A DNA stretch of 64,000 bases. Source: Anaerorhabdus furcosa (GTDB taxonomy: Bacteria; Bacillota_I; Bacilli_A; Erysipelotrichales; Erysipelotrichaceae). The translations under genes and the position numbers were made by a program. The stretch is from positions 186,001 to 250,000 of the forward strand of contig NZ_FUWY01000003.1 of NCBI RefSeq assembly GCF_900167375.1, written 5' to 3'. The notes beneath the pieces were generated by a model that did not search any database, was not told where the DNA came from, and saw only the letters and a list, made by a program, of their open reading frames with translations. This document shows, one piece after another, positions 53,121 to 61,070 of the stretch (the first letter of the stretch is position 1; each line of letters begins with the position of its first letter).

Positions 53121-53143
53121 AAAAGTTCAATACGAACTTTTTA
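53121..53143 (-). terminator. Intrinsic terminator of the PHP gene
   Basis: AAAAAGTTC / GAACTTTTT stem, five-base loop, then ATTTGT on the minus strand; overlaps the stop codon. Confidence 0.85.
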
Positions 53144-53962
53144 TTTATCTATTCCTTTTAACTTATCCATTGTTATATCAAGTTGTCCTATGGTTGTTTT
53201 CTCAAAACTTCCATGACAATCATTACCACATGTAATCATTAAGTCTTTTTCATTACAAATACTTAAACAAATCTGTGTTATTTCTTCAGAATGTGATGGA
53301 TAGTAGCATTCAATCCCATCCAAATCATTACTATCTATTATTTGTCTTAGTTGTTTTTCAAACATGGCTAAATCATCTGTTTTTATCACTTTCCCTGGAT
53401 GTGCTAAAATCGCTTTTCCTCCTGCATGATGTATTTCTGTGCATACTTCATTTATTGGTGGAAAATCAACACTTTCATACGTATGATTGTACTTAAAATA
53501 ATAGCCAAAACTCTCACTTATGTCTGAAGCTAAACCTTTATCTACAAAATAATGTAGTGCTTTCCAGCCGCCTAGTTTTGGATCATAAGTATACTTATTA
53601 AACTCTTTTAGTGATACTTCTGAATAATCTTTTTCCATTTTAATTATCAACTTTTCACTAACTTCATCGAGTTTTCTTTTAACATCATTTAAATATTTTT
53701 TGAATTTTATATCATCTAAATCATATCCATATGCAAGTACATGATAATTTACTCCTTGTTCTAGTGTATCTACTTCTGCACCTGGTATGCATGTTATTCC
53801 AGCTTCTTGTGCTAGTTCCATCATTTCTTTACATCCTGTGCTTTGATTATGATCTGTCAAAGACATATAACCTACCTGATTCTTAATCGCTTCATCCACA
53901 ATTTCTCTTGGTGATAGTGTCCCATCTGAATAAAATGAATGAATATGTAAATCTACCTTCAT
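53141..53962 (-). CDS. PHP-domain phosphoesterase (paralogue of the phn-locus PHP protein)
   Basis: 273 residues. Metal-binding motifs: DLHIHSFYSDGT, SLTDHNQS, PGAEVDT, ILAHPG and CGNDCHGS. The order and the DGIECYYPSHSEE segment closely parallel the PHP protein at 37495, so the two are distant paralogues. Related enzymes (YciV/RNase AM type) remove 3'-phosphates from 3',5'-bisphosphonucleotides or trim RNA 5' ends; the function here is open. It is downstream of parB but behind the parB terminator. Confidence 0.82.
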   Translation of the reverse strand: MKVDLHIHSFYSDGTLSPREIVDEAIKNQVGYMSLTDHNQSTGCKEMMELAQEAGITCIPGAEVDTLEQGVNYHVLAYGYDLDDIKFKKYLNDVKRKLDEVSEKLIIKMEKDYSEVSLKEFNKYTYDPKLGGWKALHYFVDKGLASDISESFGYYFKYNHTYESVDFPPINEVCTEIHHAGGKAILAHPGKVIKTDDLAMFEKQLRQIIDSNDLDGIECYYPSHSEEITQICLSICNEKDLMITCGNDCHGSFEKTTIGQLDITMDKLKGIDK

Positions 53963-53985
53963 TATTTTACCTCCGTATTTTATAA

Positions 53986-54007
53986 AAGAGTAAGTTACCT
54001 TACTCTT
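53986..54007 (-). terminator. Intrinsic terminator of rsmG-noc-parA-parB
   Basis: 9-bp perfect stem AAGAGTAAG / CTTACTCTT around a TTAC loop, followed on the minus strand by TTATAAAA; overlaps the parB stop. Confidence 0.85.
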
Positions 54008-54890
54008 CGATGCATCCTAATAATTCTAAAATTCGATTTAAATCATCATTGCTTGTATATTTAATTCTAATTTCATTCTTATCTAAAGTAACATAAGTTT
54101 GTAGTTTAAGTTCCATTAAATTTTCCACATATACTAAATTTGGATCTTTTTCTTTTAATGGTTTTACTTTAGTCTTTTTCTTAATATTACCTTCAGAAAC
54201 ATCTTTAGCAATCGCTTCTACTGCTCTTACTGATAATCCTTCTTTGTATACTTTTTCTGCAATTTCAATCGCAACATCTTCGTCTTCGATTGTTACAAGT
54301 GGACGTACATGTCCAATTGATAATTTCTTATCCGTTACCATTTTTTGAATTGGTTGAGGTAACTTTAACAAACGCATAATGTTTGTTACATAGACACGTG
54401 ATTTACCAACTCGTTGCGCTAACACTTCTTGTGTATAATTTAATCTTTCAGCTAAATGTTGATATGCACTTGCTTCTTCTAACGGATTTAAGTCTTCCCG
54501 TTGCACATTTTCTAGAATAGATATTTCCATCATTTGTGCATCTGTAAAGTCCATGATGATTGCAGGTATTCTATCTTTCTTCGCAATTTTACTTGCACGC
54601 CAACGTCTTTCACCCGCAATGATTTCATATCCTTGCATACTCTTGCGAATAAGAATTGGTGTAAATACACCATGTTCACGAATTGAATCTGCAAGATCAT
54701 TTAGAGCTGCTTCATCAAATATTTTTCTTGGTTGATATGGATTGGGTCTAATTTCACTTATTGCGATTTCATTTGTTTTTCCACCAGCATCCACTTTACC
54801 TTGTTGGATATCTTCAATGGCTTCCATCATGTCTTCGCCAAATATTGCCTCTAATCCTCTACCTAATCCTTTTTTCTTTTCTGTACTCAT
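54000..54890 (-). CDS. parB: Chromosome partitioning protein ParB (Spo0J)
   Basis: 296-residue CTP-dependent clamp that loads at parS and spreads to organise the origin region. N-terminus GLGRGLEAIFGED provides the ParA-contacting segment; ISEIRPNPYQPR opens the CTPase domain, with the CTP-binding AGERRWRA; the helix-turn-helix is in EVLAQRVGKSRVYVTNIMRLL, read in parts; the C-terminus is a dimerisation domain. Starts in an ATGA overlap with parA. No parS palindrome was seen in the window. Confidence 0.95.
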   Translation of the reverse strand: MSTEKKKGLGRGLEAIFGEDMMEAIEDIQQGKVDAGGKTNEIAISEIRPNPYQPRKIFDEAALNDLADSIREHGVFTPILIRKSMQGYEIIAGERRWRASKIAKKDRIPAIIMDFTDAQMMEISILENVQREDLNPLEEASAYQHLAERLNYTQEVLAQRVGKSRVYVTNIMRLLKLPQPIQKMVTDKKLSIGHVRPLVTIEDEDVAIEIAEKVYKEGLSVRAVEAIAKDVSEGNIKKKTKVKPLKEKDPNLVYVENLMELKLQTYVTLDKNEIRIKYTSNDDLNRILELLGCIEE

Positions 54891-55672
54891 GCTTTAGCCG
54901 CCTCCTTTTGAGAACTGTTTATCACTTCTTTTGCAAGTGATGCATAAGCTTTTGCACCCTCAGATCTTACTTCATATTCAAAAATTGTTTGCTCACGGCT
55001 AGGTGCTTCTGATAACTTAATATTTCTAGGTATATAACTCTTATATACTCTTTCTTTAAAGTATTTTCTTACTTCTTGTTGAACTTCTACAGATAACTTT
55101 GTACGTGCATCAAACATTGTAAGCAATACGCCTTCAATTGTTAATGCAGGATTGAATAAACGTTGTACTAAACGGATTGTGCTTAATAGTTGAGTCAATC
55201 CTTCTAAAGCATAGTATTCACATTGAACAGGAATGATAACCGAATCCGCAGCTGTTAAAGCATTTGTATTTAATAGTCCTAAAGATGGTGGACAATCAAT
55301 AATGATAAAATCATAATCATCTTTAATTTCAATTAATTTATTTCTCAATAATTTTTCTCTTCCAACTTTAAATTCAGCCATTTCTAAATCCGCTCCAGCT
55401 AAATTAATATTTGCAGGAATAACAGCACATGGAGGAATTTTTAGTTTAACAACCGCATCTTTTGCTTTAATATCACCCAGCAAAACTTCATAAACAGTTG
55501 AATCATGTTTCTTCTTATTTGCACCTATCCCTTGTGATGCATTTCCTTGAGGATCAAAGTCTACCATTAAGACCTTTTTCCCTAGATATGCTAGCCCTGC
55601 AGATAGATTAATACTCGTTGTTGTTTTACCAACGCCACCTTTTTGATTAGCGATTGCAATTATTTTCCCCAT
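54887..55672 (-). CDS. parA: Chromosome partitioning ATPase ParA (Soj)
   Basis: 261 residues. Deviant Walker A KGGVGKTTTS, Walker A' DFDPQGNAS, Walker B IIIDCPPSLGLL. ATP-dependent DNA binding and ParB-stimulated hydrolysis drive origin segregation and tune DnaA. Fifteen bases after noc, coupled to parB. Confidence 0.96.
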   Translation of the reverse strand: MGKIIAIANQKGGVGKTTTSINLSAGLAYLGKKVLMVDFDPQGNASQGIGANKKKHDSTVYEVLLGDIKAKDAVVKLKIPPCAVIPANINLAGADLEMAEFKVGREKLLRNKLIEIKDDYDFIIIDCPPSLGLLNTNALTAADSVIIPVQCEYYALEGLTQLLSTIRLVQRLFNPALTIEGVLLTMFDARTKLSVEVQQEVRKYFKERVYKSYIPRNIKLSEAPSREQTIFEYEVRSEGAKAYASLAKEVINSSQKEAAKA

Positions 55673-55687
55673 ATGACACCATCCTCA

Positions 55688-56452
55688 CTATTTAGGAAAT
55701 TTTATGATAACTCTTACATCTGTTAATGTCTCATCAATTTCTGATGTCACATCAATTCCAGTTTTCTTAATCATTTGTATACATTGATTTACACTATTAA
55801 TTCCAATTTGAGTATTTCTAGTAAACCCTTTTGTTGACTGTTTCTTCTTTTTTGGTTTATCTTCTTTTAATTCTTCGATATACCCTTCAGCTTGTCTTAC
55901 ATTGTATTGTCGATCAACAATATTGTGATACGCTTCAATTTGTTTATCACCACTTAGACTAAGTAAAGCTCTTGCATGTCTTTCGGTAATTTGCCTTTGT
56001 ATTATCCCATCACGAATTTCTTCAGGTAAATTTAATAGTCTTATTTTATTTGCTACTGTTGATTGTGTTTTTCCAATTTTCCTCGCTACTTCTTCTTGTG
56101 TTAATGAAGCCTGTCTCATGATTTGAACATATGCTCTAGCTTCTTCAATTGCAGTTAAATTTTCACGTTGGACATTTTCTACTAAGGCCATTTGAGCTGC
56201 TTGCTCTTCAGTAGGTGTCATGATATAACATGGCACTCTATCAAAACCTGCTAATTGACAAGCTCTAAATCTTCTTTCACCTGCTATGATTTCATAAGTA
56301 TCATTGTACTCACGAACTGTAATCGGTTGAATTAATCCATTCTCTTTTATAGATTGTGCTAATTCCTCCAAAGCAACTTGATCAAATTCTAATCTTGGTT
56401 GATAGCGATTTGGTCTAATTCTATTTACTTCTATATTTAATATTTCTTTCAT
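55688..56452 (-). CDS. noc: ParB-like nucleoid occlusion factor Noc, short form
   Basis: 254 residues. ParB-type domain: VNRIRPNRYQPRLEF, CTP motif AGERRFRAC, ENVQRENLTAIEEA, and the recognition helices KIGKTQSTVANKI and ITERHARALL. The position between rsmG and parA is that of noc. It starts only about ten residues before the first ParB strand, so the N-terminal amphipathic membrane helix of Bacillus Noc is missing. It may therefore be a second ParB paralogue without membrane recruitment, or use another anchor. The start follows rsmG by 11 bases. Confidence 0.85.
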   Translation of the reverse strand: MKEILNIEVNRIRPNRYQPRLEFDQVALEELAQSIKENGLIQPITVREYNDTYEIIAGERRFRACQLAGFDRVPCYIMTPTEEQAAQMALVENVQRENLTAIEEARAYVQIMRQASLTQEEVARKIGKTQSTVANKIRLLNLPEEIRDGIIQRQITERHARALLSLSGDKQIEAYHNIVDRQYNVRQAEGYIEELKEDKPKKKKQSTKGFTRNTQIGINSVNQCIQMIKKTGIDVTSEIDETLTDVRVIIKFPK

Positions 56453-56463
56453 GTTACTCCTTT

Positions 56464-57162
56464 TTAAAGCGGATTTTTCTTAATCTTCGCAAACATTCTT
56501 GGGTACTCAATTGGTGTTGATTTTACTTTTCGATAAAACAAGTTAATTCTACTTGAACCATCATTCAATGTTCTTGTTTCTTCTTTGAAAAGCTCACATC
56601 CAAGTTTAGTCGTAGCACGAAGTGCTCCATTATATTCTTCCATTCCATTGGCACCTTTCATAGCTAAGAATATTCCTTCTTTCTTAACAAGTGGAATACA
56701 TAACTCTGCCAACATATTTAAGTTTGCAACAGCTCTTGCTGTTACAACATCAAAACACTCTCTATTTTTTACTGCATAGTCTTCTGCTCTAACATCAATA
56801 CAATTCACATTGTTTAATTCTAATTCTTTTTTTACAGCTTCTAAAAATGTAACTCTTTTCTTTAAGGGTTCTAGAATTGTGATTTCTAATTCAGGATATG
56901 CGATTTTCAACGGAATTGATGGAAATCCAGCACCTGACCCAACATCACATAAATGTCCTTCTATTTTAGTAGTAAATGAGGGTAATAGCGAATCATAGAA
57001 GTGTTTATCTAGAACTTCTTCAAATTCAACAATTGCTGTTAGATTCATTTTTTCATTCCACTCTTTTAATAATTCAGCATACTGACAAAATTGTTTTATT
57101 TGTACTTCAGTAAGTTCTAAACCTTGTTTTGAACAAGCTTCTTTAAATTCTTCTAATTTCAT
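56464..57162 (-). CDS. rsmG: 16S rRNA (guanine527-N7)-methyltransferase
   Basis: GidB, methylates G527 in the 530 loop. 232 residues. LKEWNEKMNLTAI, the SAM site DVGSGAGFPSIPL and TARAVANLNMLAEL are diagnostic. ATG at 57162 follows GGAGGG by four bases; the open frame reaches 57255 without a site. An extended -10 (TG-G-TATAAT, 57186-57181) lies about 20 bases upstream, so the transcript leader is short. First gene of rsmG-noc-parA-parB. Confidence 0.95.
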   Translation of the reverse strand: MKLEEFKEACSKQGLELTEVQIKQFCQYAELLKEWNEKMNLTAIVEFEEVLDKHFYDSLLPSFTTKIEGHLCDVGSGAGFPSIPLKIAYPELEITILEPLKKRVTFLEAVKKELELNNVNCIDVRAEDYAVKNRECFDVVTARAVANLNMLAELCIPLVKKEGIFLAMKGANGMEEYNGALRATTKLGCELFKEETRTLNDGSSRINLFYRKVKSTPIEYPRMFAKIKKNPL

Positions 57163-57180
57163 ACTTCCCTCCGCTACATT

Positions 57181-57189
57181 ATTATACCA
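57181..57189 (-). promoter_or_regulatory. Extended -10 promoter of rsmG-noc-parA-parB
   Basis: TGGTATAAT on the minus strand, about 20 bases before the rsmG start; no good -35 seen. Confidence 0.6.
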
Positions 57190-57256
57190 AAAATTATTCC
57201 TAACCTCTATCATTATTTCCCAAATATTTCCAACCTTAATTTGTGTTAATCTCATT

Positions 57257-57283
57257 AAAATAAAGGGAATATCCCTTTATTTT
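57257..57283 (-). terminator. Intrinsic terminator of the GHL10 lipoprotein gene
   Basis: 12-bp perfect stem AAAATAAAGGGA / TCCCTTTATTTT with a three-base loop, overlapping the stop codon. Confidence 0.85.
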
Positions 57284-58410
57284 GTGCTTATTTTCAAGTT
57301 TTCCTTGTTGATTTCTGTAAGTTCATTACATTGAGTAAATAAAGAATGATAAGAAAAAATCGCAATTCCTCTCGTATTTCTATCAATAGCGTCTACTGCT
57401 TGCTTCTTTAAAATAGATTCATCACTATTCCATTCTTCTTGATCGCTATCATTACTTGCTACACCAATTTTATAGCCAGCTAAACCAACAATTAAATCGA
57501 CATTGTTTTTTCCTGCTAGTTCTTGCCATGCTTCTAGTGTTTCTAAATATGGTTTTGTTTTATTTGTATAGCCCCAATAAATTTGTGGCACTAGATAATC
57601 AATAGAACCTTCCTGTACCCAAGCATCAACATCACCAAAAATAACATCTCTCGAGTATTCTATATTGCCTGATGGACTAATACCAAATATTTTATTCTTA
57701 CTATTTACTAATTCATGAATTTTAGTAACAAGTTGATTTACGCTATTTTTTCTAAAGGTTGAACTATCTATTTCTCCACTTTGAATAAATTGCTCATAAT
57801 CAAAATCTTCTATAACTTTTGCAGGGTAGAAGTAATCATCCATATGTATCCCATCAATATCATAATTAGTACATAACTCATCAACTACATCTAGAATCAG
57901 TTTTTGTGCTTCTTGCATTGAAGGATTTAAATAATAACGGTTTTCAAATAAACGGATTGCAGAATTGTTTTCATTTACCCATTGTTTTATAAGATACTCA
58001 TCACTTATATCCTTCATTTGTTCGCTAGTGTAGGAGCGCATTGGATTAATCCACGCCTCAATATGCATTCCCTTTTCATGAGCTTTTTCAACAAATATCT
58101 TTAGATAATCAATGCTATCTGAATGCGATGATCTTGGATATATTTTCGATTCATACATTGCATCTGTGAATGCAACAGCATGTACAAATATTGTATTAAT
58201 ACCTAGTTCATCACAATTATTTATAATTTCTTCTACTTTTGATTCTACATCACCATCTGCTATGTTTTTAAACTCTGCGTTAAAATCCACATAGGAAAAC
58301 CACATTGCTTTTACCTTCTCTGGTAAATCAATGTTTATTGTTTCTTTTTTACTTGTACAACCAACAAGTAATCCAATTGAAATCAATATGATGAATAATT
58401 TCTTAATCAT
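57277..58410 (-). CDS. Glycosyl hydrolase-like 10 (YngK-type) lipoprotein
   Basis: 377 residues. Signal peptide ending LLVGCTSK puts the lipid cysteine at 18. The GHL10/DUF187 TIM barrel is recognised by KAMWFSYVDF, GMHIEAWINPMRSY, YYLNPSMQEAQ, DIDGIHMDDYFYP and DYLVPQIYWGY; the paired acidic residues of HMDDYFYP are the likely catalytic site. Probably acts on a cell-wall or extracellular glycan. It follows the AAA gene by 1 base and is separated from rsmG by a terminator. Confidence 0.87.
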   Translation of the reverse strand: MIKKLFIILISIGLLVGCTSKKETINIDLPEKVKAMWFSYVDFNAEFKNIADGDVESKVEEIINNCDELGINTIFVHAVAFTDAMYESKIYPRSSHSDSIDYLKIFVEKAHEKGMHIEAWINPMRSYTSEQMKDISDEYLIKQWVNENNSAIRLFENRYYLNPSMQEAQKLILDVVDELCTNYDIDGIHMDDYFYPAKVIEDFDYEQFIQSGEIDSSTFRKNSVNQLVTKIHELVNSKNKIFGISPSGNIEYSRDVIFGDVDAWVQEGSIDYLVPQIYWGYTNKTKPYLETLEAWQELAGKNNVDLIVGLAGYKIGVASNDSDQEEWNSDESILKKQAVDAIDRNTRGIAIFSYHSLFTQCNELTEINKENLKISTK

Positions 58411-58411
58411 T

Positions 58412-59683
58412 TCAGTTTTTCCTATCTCTTAATAACCATTTTGGCGCAGATATAATACTGATTTTTATGCCTTCTATTTCAATTTCTTTTTCTTCATTTT
58501 CAGTAATAATGATGTATTTCTCACATTCTTTAATTTTTGCAAAATTGATTAATCCTTTTATTTCTCTATTGCTTGTTTCTGCTTTCTCTAGTGAATAGCA
58601 TACTTGAATTGCTATATTTTCACTAGGAATATAAAAGTCTACTTCAATTTCTTTTTTATAGAAGTATACTTGATTATCTTTTCCATATTTTTCGATTAAA
58701 TCAATAGCAATTAAATTTTCAAGTAACTGTGATTTTGAATTAGCTAAAAATAAATTCAAGATTCCATTGTCTACAAAATAATATTTTGGATTACTTTCTT
58801 TTTCACCCAATGTTAGTACATAGTTCTTAATATTAAATAATAGCCATGCTTCTTGTATATATTGAACGTAATTGATTACCGTGCTTTTACCTATTTCTGT
58901 TCCAGTCGACTTCACAATATTGAAAATTCGACTAAAAGAAATTGAATCGCCTACACTTTCAGCAATTTTTTTCAATATGATTTTCAACGCATATTCATTA
59001 TTCAAATTATACCTTGAGATGATATCTCCTAAGTATATTTTTTGATAAACACTACTTAGATAGTCTCTTTTTGCCATTATATTTATTAATTCTGGAAAAC
59101 CTCCAAATTGCAAATACTCGTCAAAACTTTTAACAATATATGCGTATTGCTTTATTGAGTAAAACGATTCCTCTGTTATAACCACTTGATTTGCTTTCAA
59201 AAATTCAGTAAATGAATACGGATATACATTGATGATTATAAATCTTCCTCCTAGTGTTGTTGCGATTTCAGCACTCAGCATTTTGGCGTTACTACCCGTT
59301 ATATAAATTGTGTATTTTGTATCAGCTAAGCGTCTTACAAACTTTTCCCAACCATCAATTAATTGAATTTCATCAAAGAATAAAATTGGCTTCTCCTCAT
59401 TCATTTCATAATATGCTTCTAGAATCTGATTTAAGTTTTCTGTTTTCATTTCAAGTAAGCGCTCATCTTCAAAATTAATATAAAGTATACGCTTCTTATT
59501 TATTCCACTTTGAACCAACTCTTTTATTCGCTGAAATAAAATCGTGGACTTTCCGCTTCTTCTTATCCCCACTAAAACATAGTTCAAATTAGGTTCAAAT
59601 TTTATTGGACGTTCATTAATTTGAATGCTCTCAATAAATTCTCTTGAATCTATGATTATTGACTTTAGTATATTTTTATCCAC
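58412..59683 (-). CDS. AAA ATPase with DUF4143
   Basis: About 423 residues of the AAA_14/DUF4143 family. Walker A GIRRSGKST, Walker B ILFFDEIQLIDGWE, sensor region YITGSNAKMLS and GGRFIIINVYPYSFTEFL, then the C-terminal DUF4143 with YFVDNGILNLF and EVDFYIPSENIAIQVCYSL (in parts), a nuclease-like fold. Function unknown; the family is patchily distributed and often multiplied in genomes. The start is probably GTG at 59683, with GGTGG four bases upstream; TTG at 59710 lacks a site. Repeated DNA lies at its promoter. Confidence 0.82.
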   Translation of the reverse strand: MDKNILKSIIIDSREFIESIQINERPIKFEPNLNYVLVGIRRSGKSTILFQRIKELVQSGINKKRILYINFEDERLLEMKTENLNQILEAYYEMNEEKPILFFDEIQLIDGWEKFVRRLADTKYTIYITGSNAKMLSAEIATTLGGRFIIINVYPYSFTEFLKANQVVITEESFYSIKQYAYIVKSFDEYLQFGGFPELINIMAKRDYLSSVYQKIYLGDIISRYNLNNEYALKIILKKIAESVGDSISFSRIFNIVKSTGTEIGKSTVINYVQYIQEAWLLFNIKNYVLTLGEKESNPKYYFVDNGILNLFLANSKSQLLENLIAIDLIEKYGKDNQVYFYKKEIEVDFYIPSENIAIQVCYSLEKAETSNREIKGLINFAKIKECEKYIIITENEEKEIEIEGIKISIISAPKWLLRDRKN

Positions 59684-59700
59684 ACTACCACCGTCCTGTT

Positions 59701-59749
59701 CACAAGACAATTTTATATCATTATTGTCTTATACACAAGACAATTTTAT
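59701..59749. repeat. Two 16-bp direct repeats with an internal inverted repeat
   Basis: CACAAGACAATTTTAT at 59701-59716 and 59734-59749, 33 bases apart. Between them ATTGTCTT (59723-59730) pairs with AAGACAAT (59737-59744). It occupies the short gap between the HAM1-type gene and the AAA gene, so it looks like a multi-site operator for the AAA gene. Confidence 0.7.
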
Positions 59750-60364
59750 TTATTCTTCTAGTATACTTTTGAAGAAATCAATAAAGCCCTTTGGGATTTT
59801 ACTTTCATCTTCTTCTTTTTTAGACAAATCATAAACGTATTGATTTGTTTCCAAATCTAAACTTATTGGGTCAATTGGGAAACCTTGAACACGCTTTGGA
59901 TGAGGTTTAGATGTAAGCTTAAATCGTTTCCCATTAAGTGATTCATCCATACTAGAAACTATCTTGTCATCACTAAGGATGAAGCAAATTGCATTTTGGT
60001 ATTTCCCTATGAGTCCATTTTCATACTGGGAAGCTAAATTTCCATAATATTCAGTCATTTCTTCATCACTTAGTTCTTTTCCGTTGACTCTTCTTACATG
60101 AGTACCTGGTTGTAATGAACCTTCAAGTCCTTCAAAGAACAAACCTGAATCACAAGAAAAAACGGGCATCTTGTATTCTTGATAATAAGTTTTTGCTTTT
60201 ATGATAGCATTTTCTAGTGGATTTGAACCACTTTCATCTACCTGAGGAATTGGTAAGTTTAAATCATTTAATCCAATGATTTCTAAATCCAAATCACTAT
60301 CTTTTAACCATTCTCTCATCCCATTTAATTTCCCTTGGTTTTGTGTTCCATATAATACTTTCAT
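59750..60364 (-). CDS. Divergent HAM1/RdgB-type nucleoside triphosphate pyrophosphatase
   Basis: 204 residues. The ITPase-like pattern is seen in YGTQNQGKLNGMREWL (TxNxxK), NPLENAIIKAK, FSCDSGLFFEGL and the late GFPIDPISL. RdgB enzymes hydrolyse dITP/XTP to keep them out of DNA. Several positions deviate from the canonical SHR and GYDP motifs, so substrate preference may differ. ATG at 60364 has GAGGG seven bases upstream; the open frame reaches into the preceding gene to 60502. A terminator separates it from the ThyX-like gene. Confidence 0.7.
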   Translation of the reverse strand: MKVLYGTQNQGKLNGMREWLKDSDLDLEIIGLNDLNLPIPQVDESGSNPLENAIIKAKTYYQEYKMPVFSCDSGLFFEGLEGSLQPGTHVRRVNGKELSDEEMTEYYGNLASQYENGLIGKYQNAICFILSDDKIVSSMDESLNGKRFKLTSKPHPKRVQGFPIDPISLDLETNQYVYDLSKKEEDESKIPKGFIDFFKSILEE

Positions 60365-60406
60365 ACTTGATCCCTCTAAATTTAGTTTACCATTTTTCAC
60401 ATAATA

Positions 60407-60431
60407 AAACTGCCAAAATCTTCGGCAGTTT
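60407..60431 (-). terminator. Intrinsic terminator of mnmG and the ThyX-like gene
   Basis: 8-bp perfect stem AAACTGCC / GGCAGTTT, nine-base loop, TATTATG after it on the minus strand. Confidence 0.8.
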
Positions 60432-60437
60432 GGTTTG

Positions 60438-61070
60438 TTAATCTTTTTTAGGTAGTATAAATTCACTATAAGGTAATGTTTCAACCCAGTCACAAAATGC
60501 ATGCCATTCAGGTAATCGATGTGTTCTTCGTTGCAGATAAATTGTTTTTAATTGACGATAATTTGTTGTCATTCTTGCAGTAATTTTAAAACCAGCCGGA
60601 TTAGAATATAGTACTTCTAAATAGAGATGTTTTGCCTTCTCATTTAATTCAGTAATATCAACTCCTTGTTCCTTTAAAGTTTTTATTTCTTCTTGCAAGT
60701 CATTATATGCTTTTGTTTTTTCCTTCATGATTTCAACCATGCGAGGATCTACATATTCTATAAATGCTTTATCCATATCGAATCGACAAATTCTATGCAT
60801 AGTCGATTGACTGCTAATAAAATCAATAAAGTGATAACGTTCAAGCTCTACCCATGCTTTATTCGTAAAAGTTAAGTCAAATTGAACAATAATTCCATTT
60901 AAGAAATTATCATGTCCTTCTCCTACTTTGCTAGATGCTAGTTTATGAGTTGTTGGCGTAACTTCTCCTGTAACTGCATCCGTGTCAATTGCCATTGGAT
61001 ATTTGCTACCACGAACAGCACTTTCAATTCCATAAACCTCTACATTATTAATTACATCATTAATCTTCAT
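60438..61070 (-). CDS. ThyX-like protein (possible flavin-dependent thymidylate synthase relative)
   Basis: 210 residues. The C-terminal GFKITARMTTNYRQLKTIYLQRRTHRLPEW stretch (read in parts) and the central RYHFIDFISSQSTMHRI recall the architecture of ThyX, which makes dTMP from dUMP with FAD. The canonical RHRxxSxNExSxR signature is not present, so catalysis is doubtful and it may be a family of its own. ATG at 61070 has AAGGG five bases upstream and overlaps the mnmG stop by 11 bases. The longer frame to 61121 lies inside mnmG. Confidence 0.5.
   Translation of the reverse strand: MKINDVINNVEVYGIESAVRGSKYPMAIDTDAVTGEVTPTTHKLASSKVGEGHDNFLNGIIVQFDLTFTNKAWVELERYHFIDFISSQSTMHRICRFDMDKAFIEYVDPRMVEIMKEKTKAYNDLQEEIKTLKEQGVDITELNEKAKHLYLEVLYSNPAGFKITARMTTNYRQLKTIYLQRRTHRLPEWHAFCDWVETLPYSEFILPKKD

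Noticed and set aside
54000-57162. parS (TGTTTCACGTGAAACA) or Noc-box sites near the par genes
   Set aside because: None seen by reading; the only GTTTCAC-like run noticed is in the tRNA-Glu. A computed mismatch-tolerant search would be needed to be certain.
59701-59749. CRISPR-like array
   Set aside because: Only two repeat copies with a 17-base gap that itself pairs with the repeat, and no cas genes; an operator arrangement fits better.
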